Assembly (NCBI GenBank): GCA_963971405.1
Contig: OZ020489.1
Coordinates: forward strand, 1,984,001 to 2,048,000
Reading direction: 5' to 3'
Origin: Psococerastis gibbosa
Taxonomy: Eukaryota > Arthropoda > Insecta > Psocodea > Psocidae
DNA: 64,000 nt
Positions 21,223 through 31,876 of this stretch are shown piece after piece. The notes beneath the pieces were generated by a model. That model was given only the letters and a program-made list of their open reading frames with translations, was not told the DNA's origin and did not search any database. How positions within the stretch are numbered: position 1 is the stretch's first letter; each line of letters begins with the position of its first letter. A program made the position numbers and the translations under genes.

Positions 21223-24058
21223 AGGAATGGAAGAAAACGTTAACGTTAAAACGAGTTACTTAAAAAACCATATAAGTTACTTATTTCACCGCACACTTTG
21301 GCACTTTCTATTGTATATTCTTAACAGCATTTGCTCCTAGTTTATTATTGTACTTTCATATCTCTTTTATTGTACTTAATTCTTAACGTACTTACTTAAG
21401 CTGACTCGAACCCGACCATTGTTAACTCATGCTTACGCTTGTTACATTGTGCTAGTTAGTGGGTTTGTCTCAGCTTGTCCATTATCGCTTTGCGGATACA
21501 ATATCCGAAAATTCATTGGACAATATCAATAATGAGTAAGTAAGACTCGATCCGATGACTCATACTTCAATTTTATGTGACATCTTATTTTTTTATTGGC
21601 CGCGCTAGGCTAACTATGTCAGCCGATTCAATATCAAAAATAATAAGATAAACATTACTTAAGTATCGTTCGTCAGATCAGGCCTAATTATACTACAAGT
21701 ATGCATTAAAAAATAAATACACAAATTTACTTCAGTTTTCCGAACCTTTGTCCCAGTGCTGACCCTGTAGAGTGGAGATATATCATCATCCCCTCAGGAT
21801 GCAGTAAGCAAAATAAATTTTTACGCCCATTACAACATTTACAATCTACAAAGATGTAAACATAAAAATTCCTTATTTCCAAAAGTTGAAACCTCCAGAG
21901 AGTCCAGTTAGAGCGTTTGAAAAAAAACCAAGCCGACTACATCAGCATTAAAGAGTGGACTTCCGCACTAACAAGCCCTAAAAATGTTCCATCATAAATA
22001 TTACTCTAACAAATAGTAAAAAGGCAAGTTTTAATAATATGAAGTTCCCCTCGGACTTAAAAAAACATAAAACTCGGCTTGAGAAGATAATGGGACGTGC
22101 GATGGAAATAGGTTAGAAAGACTGCAGTTGAGAGGCCGGCCTGCTGGGCTGCATCCGTAGGTTGCTCAGCATGGGGAGGCAGAGCGAGTCAGGGGTGGCA
22201 AAACTAAACAACAAGGAATCAGGGGAAGTACCATAATCGATGGAATCAGATTACAAGGTTTGAACGATTGCGTTAATTTAATTAAAAATATAACAACATT
22301 AATTTACACATAAAAATCAATTCCAAAAATACAATTCAACGTGACAGCTATTATGGTGAAATCACCATCAGGAGACTTCTGTCCGCTTTCTCCAAGTCAC
22401 TAGAGAACGATTGCAGTTGGGGCCTGAGGGGGGGGGGGCTCAGCGTGGTGTAGGGGAAGCTACAAAGAACAATACAGAAGTGCTCACTGTACAAAAAAGA
22501 ATATAATATAAAAGAAATATCCAAATATTTTTTAAACCAAGGAAGCCTGGGTAGTTTTGACTGAATTAATTCGAGCTACAGCCGCAAAATTATGAGTAAT
22601 GGTCTTATGAAAAATTCATACAAAATAGAAGGTTTTGTAGTAAATTTGAATTTTTGCACCTGAATATAATATATTAAAATATTGCCATATTGCCCTACAA
22701 AAGAAGTGCATTAATAAACGAATTTTTCAGAAGCAGGATGATTTTATAGAAAACTTCAAAATGCCCATCTTTTTATCATTGAACGAGGAACTAATTTTGT
22801 CAGAAACGCAGGGGCATTCTTTGTTTACAAAGTATTTTAAAATCCCTGCCTTAAACTCAAATACTCTTGCAATTCTTAGCTTTAATAATTAGCTAGATTG
22901 GCTAGGTTGTAATGAGCGGTAGTTGGCGGTAAAGTTGAAACCAAACTTGGAAACGTTTCGTCAACATCTGGTCAATGGTCCACTGTGAACACTTCAAAGA
23001 TTGCCACTGAGCCTATGTTGAGCCGTTGAAGTTGGTCACGAATGCTTGGAAGCACGCTTTAGCCCGGGTTCCATGTTCTGACTCTGTAATGGAAGATGAA
23101 ACGACAGCAGTAGCATTACTCAAAAAAAATCTTTTTTTTTTTCAATTGTGCAAAAGGTTGGCCAGCCCTGACGGCTTTGGTGCAGGCCTTCCACCCCGGA
23201 TTTACCCCTCCATCCCCTCCCCTGCCCCGCCGGCGGCAACAACTTATGGGCTACTCAAAATGTAACTTTTCCTCTCCGGTATCCCTTCCAGTAATAATGT
23301 TCCATAAAATTTAAATGCCTTGGCTGCAAAATACCGTAGACTTTTCACGTTATGGCTGCAATTGATTTACACTGTGCACTGTGCAATGTACTGAACGGCT
23401 CACATTATTAAATCCAAATCCACCTTTATGCAACTTGTTAAAACTCTGAGGACCGACTCTACAATCCCGACAGATAAAGTACTCCATACAGTTCACTTTA
23501 TACTGTATATTCACCTCCTTCCCCAACAAAGCTCGCTAAAAATTGTTGAAGTAACTTCCCTATATCACGTACACGTCTCTGTAACCTTGAACAAAGACTG
23601 AGTATTTACTTAAAAATTGAAAAAAAAAATATGACAAAAATATGCTATGAAAATAGCGTCAGCTGGAAATTAAAAATGTCTGAATAAGAAACATGCCACA
23701 AATTTGGGAGAATACTAATACAAACTCATACATACTAATAGCATACTCTAAGTCTACCTTGATAGCGCGCTAACATTTGAGGGTGTCTTCTTATATTGTA
23801 TAGAGCACGGGCGTAGTTCAGTTGAATAATGAAACGCAAGTACTTTAACCACACGACAGGCAAAATCTCTTTTGCTGGTCCATTATACCCTGATAAAGGG
23901 ATAAGTGTAAATATATTTCAGATAATGGTATTTCCAGGTACACGAGGCTTCTGGACATCTACCTGACCACAAAGCCCCTCTCTAGTGTATTATTTAAATA
24001 ACGAGTGAGAGGAACTGCCAATCGGCGCAAAACTATTATCGATCGACATTCTAATTTA
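21223..24058. other. Unassigned; G11 run at 22428-22438
   Basis: I saw no shared repeats or convincing coding frames. The segment 22555-22860 (GAGCTACAGCCGCAAAATTA) has the feel of a non-LTR 3' region but has no second copy in the window. A frame at 23026-23265 is open for 79 codons without a domain. Confidence 0.35.
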
Positions 24059-24260
24059 CCGAAATTAGAGGACATAGAAAAAACTTTAACTGAATTTAGC
24101 GGGATTCGAACCCACGATCTATGCCTAACCAGGACGTCGTCTTAACCACTGGGCCGGTTAGGCGTAGATCGTGGGCTCGAATCCCGACAAGTTCAGTTAA
24201 AGTTTTTTCTATATCCTCTAATTTCGATTATAACGAGGAGGTTACCTCTTCAACAAAAGT
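24059..24260. repeat. SINE C pair in head-to-head inverted arrangement
   Basis: The left copy (24059-24155, minus strand) has a tRNA-like head: GGCCCAGTGGTTAAGACG as A box and GTGGGTTCGAATCCCGC as B box. The right copy (from 24156, plus strand) starts inside the head at GGTTAGGCGTAGATCGTGGG. Arms 24059-24130 and 24156-24228 are about 72 bp each, separated by 25 bp, so the region can form a strong hairpin. The plus copy continues through TTATAACGAGGAGGTTACC. A third copy is at 34676. The left head could be mistaken for a tRNA gene, but it lacks acceptor-stem pairing. Confidence 0.8.
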
Positions 24261-25059
24261 TAATTTATATATATAAATTATAATATATACCATATGTAAT
24301 AATGTAATCTATTCCCCCACAACCACAGGCTATATGGGTAGTAATGGTAGTATGGCGTTCTACGACAGCTCAGAATAAATAAATACCTAACTCACAATAC
24401 GTAAATAACAGTTCAATAGGCTTAAAAAGTACAGCGTGTGCACTTATAAATAAGAGAGTGGTAACCACGACTGTGCGAACCTATTGGAGTCGATCTACAG
24501 TATGTTTAGCTTCTGTAATGCAAGGCATAGTCTTAATACTCTTAATAGTCAAGTTTATATAAGGGGGATATATAACGCAAGTAGCGTTTGTATAATAACA
24601 TTATATAGGAATACCATATACATAATATATAGTAGAATAATACTATACTATATAGTAGCAGTAGGTATGATTTGAGCTTGGTTGTTTCATTGCAAGTGAC
24701 CCAAATGCATCGGAGGTTACAGAGGTAATAAGTTAGTGCGACCCTCGTCACCATGGAGACGACGGTAACTTACTCAGTGTCCCACATGTCAGCAACTAGC
24801 CACTCTTCAATTGGATAACTCAAACCCTCACCAGTTAGCAGTCAGCACACAGTTCGTGACTCCTTTCCACCCAAAGGTACCTCTTACATTTTTTATACAG
24901 AGTCAATGTTGGGATAAGCTTTAGAATTTATATCGTAAGGGTGCTTTAAGGGAAACCGACCAAGGGAGGGTCCGAGGGGATTTCCTCAACTTCCTTTACA
25001 GATGTCAATTGTTATACATAACTATATCTATTATAAACAAATAAAGCTCATACAGTTAG
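24261..25059. other. Unassigned AT-rich DNA
   Basis: Only short ORFs and AT-rich sequence; no repeat shared with the rest of the window. Confidence 0.4.
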
Positions 25060-25235
25060 GTTAATTCCATACACACAATTAAATAAATGTATCCGATAGA
25101 CCTCTTCAGTCGCCTCCCTAAGTAACCTTTTAGGTAATTGTGTCGAGTTACGACACGTCTCCGATAGCAGGGTGTGTAGAGACTCGCACAAGCACAAGCA
25201 CGTTACCACCTTGCCACTGAAGCCGATCACTAATT
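25060..25235 (-). repeat. SINE B, near full length
   Basis: On the minus strand the head is CAGTGGCAAGGTGGTAACGTG, a good A-box-like sequence, followed by GCTTGTGCTTGTGCGAGTC, ATCGGAGACGTGTCGTAACTC and GAGGCGACTGAAGAGG. GTGTC and GACAC flank a 7-nt loop in the place expected for a T arm. It ends at the ATACATTTATTTAATTGTGT tail. Confidence 0.75.
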
Positions 25236-25661
25236 TTTACTAATTATCATAACATTCAACATCTTGAGACTTTCTTTTGGGTTTCAATGAATTTGTTGAA
25301 GACACTTTTTTATTATATTTGTTTTCCCTATGAATGGTTCGCGCATAAAAGGTATATCATTGTGAGTGTCAGGAAATATTATACGAATTAAGGCCTACCA
25401 TAAATTTGGGTGTAGTACTCAGATGCAGATATATTGTAAAACACAATTACTTGACTGATTAATATCCAACAAACTTAATGACCTGCGAATGTAAAGTCCT
25501 AACGTTTTTCATCCCTGGAGTGGAATGTTTTCTTTTCTCTCAGGTCTCAATTTAACTCAATTTAAAGATTCCTTAATGACACTGCAAGGTTTATTTGGGT
25601 GTAAATAAACCAACACTGGTCCAACTGGATCATTGACTTGACTTTTCTTACAGTACAGTAT
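25236..25661. other. Unassigned; outer flank of the fold-back element
   Basis: No independent signal; similarity between the two outer flanks of the fold-back fades here. Confidence 0.4.
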
Positions 25662-26215
25662 TATCCAACCCAAAACACTCCGTGTAAAAAATTCCAAGTT
25701 CCTTTGGCCCATCAAAGTTGTGATATCCACATGGGCCAAGTTCCTTTTTTCTGCCTATGTATGTTGTGATATCAGGATGGGCCAAGCTCTTGTAATTTTT
25801 CTCTTTGAATATTTTCTCTAAAAAATGAATGTAATTTTTTTCCGGAACTTGGGTGCTTCCCTTGCAAAACTCTTCGTAGTTTCCTATAGTTTACTAGAGG
25901 TATACCTACGTAACGACACTGTGGCCTCAGTTGGAAATTTGCCATTTAGCCTTATCTTATGCGTCATCATTGGCCAATTACAGGAAGTGTCAGTGTCAAG
26001 GTACATAAGCATGAAGAAGCACCAAGTTCTGGAAAAAAAAAATTAAATTAATTTTTTAGAGAAAATATTCAAAGAGAAAAATTACAAGAACTTGGCCCAT
26101 CCTGATATCACAACATACATAGGCAGAAAAAAGGAACTTAGCCCATCTGGATATCACAACTTTGATGGGCCAATGGAACTTCGTGTTTTTTACAAGGAGT
26201 GTTTTGGGTTGGATA
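25662..26215. mobile_element. Fold-back element, ~200-bp inverted arms
   Basis: The left arm (25662 to about 25858) is the reverse complement of the right arm (about 26015-26215): TATCCAACCCAAAACACTCC against GGAGTGTTTTGGGTTGGATA at the outer ends and GGAACTTGGGTGCTTC against GAAGCACCAAGTTC at the inner ends. Each arm contains two tandem copies of a motif with GTTGTGATATC...GGGCCAAG. The 155-bp centre holds no domain. Such long arms with internal repeats resemble foldback-type DNA transposons or two MITEs inserted in opposition. No clear target duplication was found. Confidence 0.8.
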
Positions 26216-26699
26216 TCATATCTTTTTGTACAAATAACAAATAACTTGACATGTATGCATGGAGTGTTAAAAAAATTGAAAGACCGGAACAGCCATGATG
26301 GAAGATCGAGAATAAATTTGAAAAGTGAAGATTCGAGAATTTTCGGGAAGAGTCTAGCTAGCACCAGAGTAACTAGAAGACTGACAAGTTATAGAAAGCC
26401 CATATGAAAGAAAGAACAATATATACAACATGCGAACCACTATATAGATATACCTACCTACCTGCGGAGGAATTAAGCACATCTAGAAGTTAGCTTTCGT
26501 TAAGTGACTACGTTAAGTTACGTAATCAATTTTCTGAATAATGTGGAAAAAATGGGAAATGGCAAGAATGAACCCAATCCCAAATTTCAGTTGTCCTGCA
26601 CACGTGGATGAGATGAGCGTGCCATAGGTATGCTCGGCCGTAAGCTATGTACGTAAAATTCATCACGTGATTGCTAAGTTATCATAAAACTTTTTCGGT
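26216..26699. other. Unassigned
   Basis: Short ORFs only. Nothing shared with other regions. Confidence 0.4.
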
Positions 26700-27030
26700 T
26701 TTTATTTATTTATTCTGGGGGTTTGATGGTAAGAAGAGACTAATTCCTGAGTTTCACATCTCCAGCACATCTGGAAGTGGGCTATAATTTGTGTCAGTGA
26801 GTGAGTGAGTGAGTGAGTGAGTGAGTCCACACGAAAAGCTTGGTTTTGGGGTGTTTGGATTTCAGCAACCAATCATGCTAGAGTGCTGAATTTTTAAGTT
26901 GGGGTTCTGTGCTGTATTTAAAGCCTGAATGCAAAATTAGAGGTCAATCGGACAACTGGGTGAGCTACAGTTATGGTTGGGAAGTGGCTAAAATGCCGTA
27001 AACTCGCCATGGAGATATACATATTTGCTG
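26700..27030 (+). repeat. Possible non-LTR 3' region with (GAGT)n tract
   Basis: A GTGA tetranucleotide tract (26796-26826) sits inside sequence with TGCAAAATTAGAGGTCAATCG and GGGTGAGCTACAGTTATGG. Sequence of the form 'residues of TCAATCGG...AGCTAC...' followed or preceded by tetranucleotide repeats is typical of RTE/SINE 3' regions in arthropods. Only one copy in the window. Confidence 0.35.
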
Positions 27031-27290
27031 GGCAGCTCATCGGGGGTGTATATGGAGCTTGATAACAATAAAGTTCTGATTTCCCCTTTCGTGGGGTGGT
27101 ACACCCCTGACCAGGGGGGGGGGGTCAAAATAGAACAAACGTATGTAGTGTCGGTAAAATTAGATCGTACTTATATTCTTTCACCCCACTTCACAATTGA
27201 CCACATAATTAATGTTTTACACGTTCCGATAGGTTCATGTCAATTGTTTTTGAGGATGTACACTGTCTGTGAGATCTATGATTACTGCAG
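27031..27290. other. Unassigned; G11 run at 27114-27124; possible intron end
   Basis: The stretch ends in TTACTGCAG, a possible splice acceptor for the exon candidate that follows. Confidence 0.35.
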
Positions 27291-27416
27291 AATCGTCCGA
27301 CCCACACCATTGATATGCAAATCGTTGCGCAGCTGCAGTATAGAATGCAAGTTGTTCAGGATATGGAAAAACGTGGGTTCAACCGAGATGAACTGATGTG
27401 GGCCTTTAACAGATGA
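27291..27416 (+). CDS. Candidate 3'-terminal coding exon, UBA-like tail, unidentified
   Basis: Starting right after an acceptor-like CTGCAG (AG at 27289-27290), an open frame gives 41 residues and a TGA stop at 27414-27416. It reads THTIDMQIVAQLQYRMQVVQ then DMEKRGFNRDELMWAFNR. The composition is strikingly protein-like: amphipathic helices and a MEKRGF...ELMWAF pattern that resembles the end of a small helical (UBA-like) domain. A stop (TGA, 27279) lies in frame just upstream, which fits a splice acceptor. I do not recognise the protein. The branch/pyrimidine signal is weak and no upstream exon was found, so chance or a transposon remnant remains possible. The 123-codon ORF in another plus frame is a shadow. 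Confidence 0.35.
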   Translation, partial: NRPTHTIDMQIVAQLQYRMQVVQDMEKRGFNRDELMWAFNR

Positions 27417-28031
27417 CCGATGCGGTGACCCTCGTCCTTCATCATGACTTCGTATGTTACTGCACACTGTAAGCTAAAGAAACGTATGAAAAAAAGAAAT
27501 AAGTAAATTACGAAGCCTACCCATCCTACAGGTCAATGTAAAAATTGATATAACTTTTATCAAAGTTAAATTTGTCGGCGTATAAATATATAAAAATGAG
27601 GTGAAACTCACGGCGCTGAATGTTAATTGTATAGATATTGACAGGTACTATAAAAATGGCTCCCAACGGGAATTCCCCATGACGTGGAAAACCTACCCCA
27701 ACGCCCCCCTCCCGGCCCTCCCCCCCCCCCCCCCAAACAACAAAACTTTCGTCATTTCCCAGCAGATTGGTTTCGATAATTCTGCCCCAATTTAGTAGTA
27801 TAATGCCACTACTGTGCTGTTATAATGTTGCTTCATTCGAAATCGGAGACCTGCTTGCTTGTATAATAATACGTAATTGAAAATTAATTTAATAGTTAAT
27901 TATGAAATTTTCTATAAACTACTTCATTTTGCAATGTGATATTTCTTCTTAGCCTAATTACTAACCACACAGTGAAATAATTTCAACATTTCGTTTCGTC
28001 ACCGGTTTCTTCAGTTTCTGAATAATTCTCG
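27417..28031. other. Unassigned; C15 run at 27720-27734
   Basis: If the exon call is right this would include its 3' UTR; no clear AATAAA with a downstream element was seen close by. Confidence 0.35.
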
Positions 28032-28093
28032 ATTTTACCCCGGTAAAAAAATGATCAATTTTCGGTACCTCATTTAAAGGCACCGAAAATTGA
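28032..28093. repeat. Two adjacent small hairpins
   Basis: TTTTACC/GGTAAAA (about 28033-28048) is followed by a 15-bp stem, TCAATTTTCGGTACC (28055-28069) against GGCACCGAAAATTGA (28079-28093), with one mismatch and a 9-nt loop. They could be the ends of a small palindromic element; function unknown. Confidence 0.7.
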
Positions 28094-29200
28094 ACAACTT
28101 AATAATTATGCTGGCTTATTTTCCAAACTACTGTGTGTGAACAGGTTTATGTTGTTTAGAGTAACGACAGAGCGATAAAGTTTTCATTTACTTGTAGCAA
28201 AACTCAACTCATCAGGCTTTGGCCCGAGATTGGACCATTTCAGTCTATATTTTAATATCATGGAAATGAGAGATTAACCGAGAAACTGGGATGGCTGCCC
28301 CGCCCCGCCCCCGCCGAGGTCATCATCTGCAGCTTACTCAGCATAACATCGCAATTAATCCCCACTGAAATACTTAGGTACAGTAGGTACTTCGAGCTCA
28401 TCACTTTTGAAAGGTGCACAGACATCAGCTTTTGCGAATGATGACTGCCACTACCCTGATTCTTGCTTTTCCGCAAGGTGAAAAGCAGCAATGGTACCTA
28501 CCAAATCAGTACAATGCTCACCACTAATGAATAACGTAAAAGAAAATGCAAATAATAACGCAGAGGGAGGTTTTGAGAGCGACACAGCTTTTACAAAAAT
28601 ATTGATAGAAATATGAAAACGTCTCAAATGTAACGTGCACGACAGTTCAAAGATGAATAAATATAAATATTTTATGTATGTCAAACGAAATTTATGATTT
28701 TTACATCATCAATTTGTATTTCATGGGATAAATTTTAAATATTTAAGGATCTGACGTTTGCAAGGAGGTTTGGCGGGCGCCCAATTTAAAGCGTTTTTCG
28801 GGGCCGTTTCGGACAAAAGGGCTCTCCCGTTTCTCAGGGCCTTTGTTCGCATTGTACGGCGGATGTGTTTACTATTGTGCGGTGGCAGTCGATTGTTCTT
28901 TGTGGGTTTTCTTGGGAAATGTTATTTTGAGCATTGTAATAATTTGGATAGCTAGTGGTTCCTCATTACGGGGGTAGACGTGGCCGTCGGCAGAATTACA
29001 TTTCTAACATCATCATATTGTTGGAGTTAGTTTCTGCACAAAGTTTTTTCTTGCTGATACTTTATAGGTAGGTAAGGGCGGATCTAGAACTGCGTGAGGG
29101 GGGTGGGGGTAACCATTCGGTAAAAGTTTATAATGGGTAGTTAATCAGTCCGTACATACACTAGTTTAATAAGTAACATTACTATAGTATTTTTTTTTTT
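28094..29200. other. Unassigned
   Basis: A GC-richer stretch at 28760-28900 has an open frame of 65 codons without a domain. From 29075 to 29110 a G-rich sequence following AAGGGCGGATCTAGAACTG may be the end of a MITE. A T run (29191-29200) abuts the next repeat. Confidence 0.35.
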
Positions 29201-29799
29201 GCCAACGGCCTTACCAAGTTGAATCCACTACGAGAGGGCGTGTTTAAAGCTGCGGAAAACTTGGCAGTGTGCACAGCTTTGGCTAGGGAACATGGCGGGA
29301 CGTGATAATAGCGCGCTGAGACTATACCAGTCAGTCTACGTGCGTGGCAAGTCCTGCTCGCCTCCGAATTAATCGTGTGACTTTACTATGTTTCCCAACC
29401 GGCCACCCTACCAAGTTGAATCCAGTGGATCAGGGTAGTGTGCACAGTGCCTGTAGGGAAACATGGTAGGACTTGTCCTGGTCACCTCCGAACTAATCGT
29501 GTGACTTGACTGTGTTTCCCAAGTGGTTCGGAATCCACTATAATCAGGAGGTCCACTGTCCTATGGGCCCACAATGTCGCCTGGGACTGTGTCCAACCAT
29601 ACTACTACTACTATGTTCCCCAAGTGGTTCGGAATAAACTATAATCAGAAGGTCCAGCCTGTCAGTCAACTGACTCAACTCCCCTTCTCCCCGGGGTGAG
29701 GGAGTCTGCCCTTAGGGTGCCTCAAGTAATAAACAGACTCACGCCCCCCGCCAGGCTGACAGGGTTGCTTAAATCAGAAATGCTGAAAGCAGGCCTTAA
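29201..29799 (+). repeat. SINE-like dimer with 5S-rRNA-like head (SINE S)
   Basis: Unit 1 (29201-29396) starts GCCAACGGCCTTACCA then AGTTGAATCCAC, which closely resembles the 5' end of protostome 5S rRNA (GCCAACG-CC-TACCA-G-TGAAT). Unit 2 starts near 29397 with CCGGCCACCCTACCAAGTTG, and shares AATTAATCGTGTGACTT or CTAATCGTGTGACTT with unit 1. Unit 2 carries an internal duplication of CCCAAGTGGTTCGGAAT (about 29519 and 29617) and ends GACAGGGTTGCTTAAATC then AGAAATGCTGAAAGCAGG. A single copy is at 53030 and a partial minus copy at 43180. A 5S-derived head would make this a SINE3-type element; I am fairly sure of the family, less of its 5S origin. Confidence 0.65.
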
Positions 29800-29989
29800 A
29801 TTTTTTTATACATTTTACATTATGCCTAGTTATTGTAAAATTTGATAAAGTCAGGTGCAGGGGCCCCGTGGGGTCTCATTTGGGGAAATTTTTTAAAAAA
29901 TATGAATGCAAAATTTTGCAAATTTTTGGCTCCTTAAACTAATGTATTTCAATCAAAAAGTTGAAATTTTGAAGAGAAAAACATAATCC
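29800..29989. other. Unassigned flank of the large inverted repeat
   Basis: Includes GCAGGGGCCCCGTGGGG, which may be a MITE end. Similarity between the two outer flanks of the inverted repeat stops here. Confidence 0.35.
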
Positions 29990-30395
29990 TGTACATTAGC
30001 CCAGGGTAGATAATTTTTTTTTAAGACATTAAATTATAGTAGAATGAAACCCATTGGAAATGGAAGACATTAAAGGAAAAATAAATTACGAGCGATCTGA
30101 GTTCGGGAGAAGGTAGGGGTGGGGTTTTACGGCTGAAATACGGTACATCTTCGTTTCCGGCAAAACTACAGGTTCTATAAAAAAACTACAATGCAAAAAG
30201 GTAGGTAGGTAATAAGAAGATGTACAACTTTAGTGATTACACTTTTTTCACATAACCTCAAATTTTATGAGAAAAATGCCAAAAACCAAGGTTTTTATGT
30301 TTTAAATACACTGTAATTGTTTTGATTTAAAGTATTAATTTTTTCCAATTAATTTTGACTATATATGGAAAAAGCACCCTAGCTATTTTTCAATT
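29990..30395 (+). repeat. Left arm of the large inverted repeat
   Basis: About 406 bp of AT-rich non-coding DNA that pairs with 31877-32360. It ends at AGCACCCTAGCTATTTTTC, directly before the RT fragment. The counterpart on the right reads GAAAATTAGGGTGCT. Confidence 0.8.
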
Positions 30396-30403
30396 AAATT
30401 TAA

Positions 30404-30786
30404 ACAGTATTTGTGTTCGCGGATGATACAGCAATAGTAGTATATGAGAAAAACTTAGGCAACGCAGTACAAATTATGAAAGAAAAATTCGTACTACTAC
30501 AAAAATACTCACACGACCACAAACTTACGATAAACGGTAAAAAACTAAACTAATGCATATCAGATCACCACAATATAAAACTGAACTAATTAGGGTTATA
30601 AAACACGATAACAAATGTCTACATGAAAATAAACAAACATATGAATGCGAATGCACAGAAATACTTGAAACAGTAGATGAATACAGATACCTGGGAATAA
30701 CAATTGACTACAGATTCAAATTTGACATACATATCAATAACGTAAATAATCGACTCAGATCATGTTTATACGCTTTTTACCATATC
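30404..30786 (+). pseudogene. Jockey/CR1-like reverse transcriptase, first part
   Basis: Plus-strand translation from 30404 gives VFVFADDTAIVVYEKN, the FADD form of RT motif C with its two catalytic aspartates, followed by LLQKYSHDHKLTINGKK. One base appears to be missing near 30538-30545, after which the frame continues as LMHIRSPQYKTEL and ETVDEYRYLGITIDYRFKF, the conserved post-catalytic YLG region of Jockey/CR1-type RTs, and NNRLRSCLYAFYHI. Motifs A and B upstream are missing, replaced by the inverted-repeat arm. The piece ends where family D copy D2 is inserted. Confidence 0.75.
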
Positions 30787-30790
30787 CAAT

Positions 30791-31391
30791 TTTATTGCTT
30801 TCCAATTTATACGTAGTATAAGGAAAGCTTTGTGATGGTCGAAATTTTCGATTCCGAGATTTCAACGGATTTACACGTTTTGAGGTCACAGGAACCCAAA
30901 AAAGTGTTTTTTACAAAATGCGGGGGGTCGCTTGCCCCTTGATAGTTTGCTTCTGGGGGTAAAAAATAAAAATAACTAAATTTTAATGAAAAAATGACTA
31001 AAAAATGCGAAACCTTTCTATCGATGATTTCTACCTTCAAGCATGTTTTAGGTGTTAAATTGAGTAACGAAACCGGATAGGTTGCTTTCCCAAAAAAATA
31101 TTTGGTTTTGCCAAAAAAATTATTTTTTGAAAAAAATGATAGAAAATTTGCGCTCAAATGCATTGCATGCCCTGCCATTATTGCTGTGTGGTAATTAATG
31201 TGTTTGTTTGACCTATCGAGAATTTACCTCACTTCCAGTGACGTCAGGTGGACAACCGCCCCCCCCCCTCCCGAGATATCGGAAATTTAACCATAGGAAA
31301 AATATTTGCCATAAAATTACTAATTTTCTCTATCTAATAATTTTGATAAATTGGAAAGCATGTTCGAGTGAACTCGGACCGGTTCTTTAAA
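30791..31391 (-). mobile_element. Family D repeat, internally deleted copy (D2), inserted in the RT fragment
   Basis: Antisense to D1. It begins (plus-strand view) ATTGCTTTCCAATTTATACG and ends ACTCGGACCGGTTC. Compared with D1 it lacks about 270 bp including the ACAG microsatellite: the sequence jumps at CATTTTGTAAAAA, where D1 has CATTTTGT before and CATTTCGT after the missing part, so the deletion used an 8-bp microhomology. A C run lies at 31259-31268. Antisense ORFs in it are by-products. Confidence 0.8.
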
Positions 31392-31401
31392 CTATGATAC
31401 A

Positions 31402-31632
31402 ATGATAGTGATATATAAAGCACTAGTAGAATCTCTTATACGATATGGAATACAAGCATATGGAAACACAACACCATCACAAATACAGAACATTGAAAAT
31501 ATACAATATAGAATACTGAAGATTATAAAAAACTCAGATAAAATAAATAAATATAACAAATTGAGCAAAAAAGACCTATTCAATAAATATGACGTACTAA
31601 CAGTGACGTTTCTTTACAAATACATTACATAA
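31402..31632 (+). pseudogene. Jockey/CR1-like reverse transcriptase, second part
   Basis: The frame resumes with IYKALVESLIRYGIQAYGNT, the conserved LYYALIESILRYGI-type region found 10-25 residues downstream of the AFY segment in Jockey/CR1-type elements, then IQNIENIQYRILKII and a stop at 31630-31632. With the piece at 30404-30786 this shows one RT C-terminal region split by D2. The tail beyond this is not recognisable here; a similar tail occurs at 48173. Confidence 0.75.
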
Positions 31633-31876
31633 CCTAAAAAAATAAAAATCTAATGATATTTTAGCAGATTTTAGGTGGAATTATTGTAATTTTGAATGAC
31701 TAAATTAACCGGACTATATATTTTAAATATTAAAGACATCATTTTTCGATTTAGTTTCTTGCATTTTTTAAGGAAATTTTCCACAGTAGTGCATATTGTT
31801 TTTTGTACCATCGAAAAGTAGAGATTTCCCACCTAATTTTTAAAACAATTGACATTTTGACGTGAGATTTTTCGAT

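Noticed and set aside
24100-24160. A tRNA gene on the minus strand (good A and B boxes)
   Set aside because: No closing acceptor stem, and the same sequence with a common downstream body occurs at 24156 and 34676, so it is the head of SINE C.
27025-27396. 123-codon plus-strand ORF
   Set aside because: Contains a Gly run from the G tract and no domain; the better supported frame at 27291-27416 is in another phase.
30807-31178. 123-codon minus-strand ORF
   Set aside because: Lies wholly in family D copy D2, with no counterpart frame in D1 or D4.
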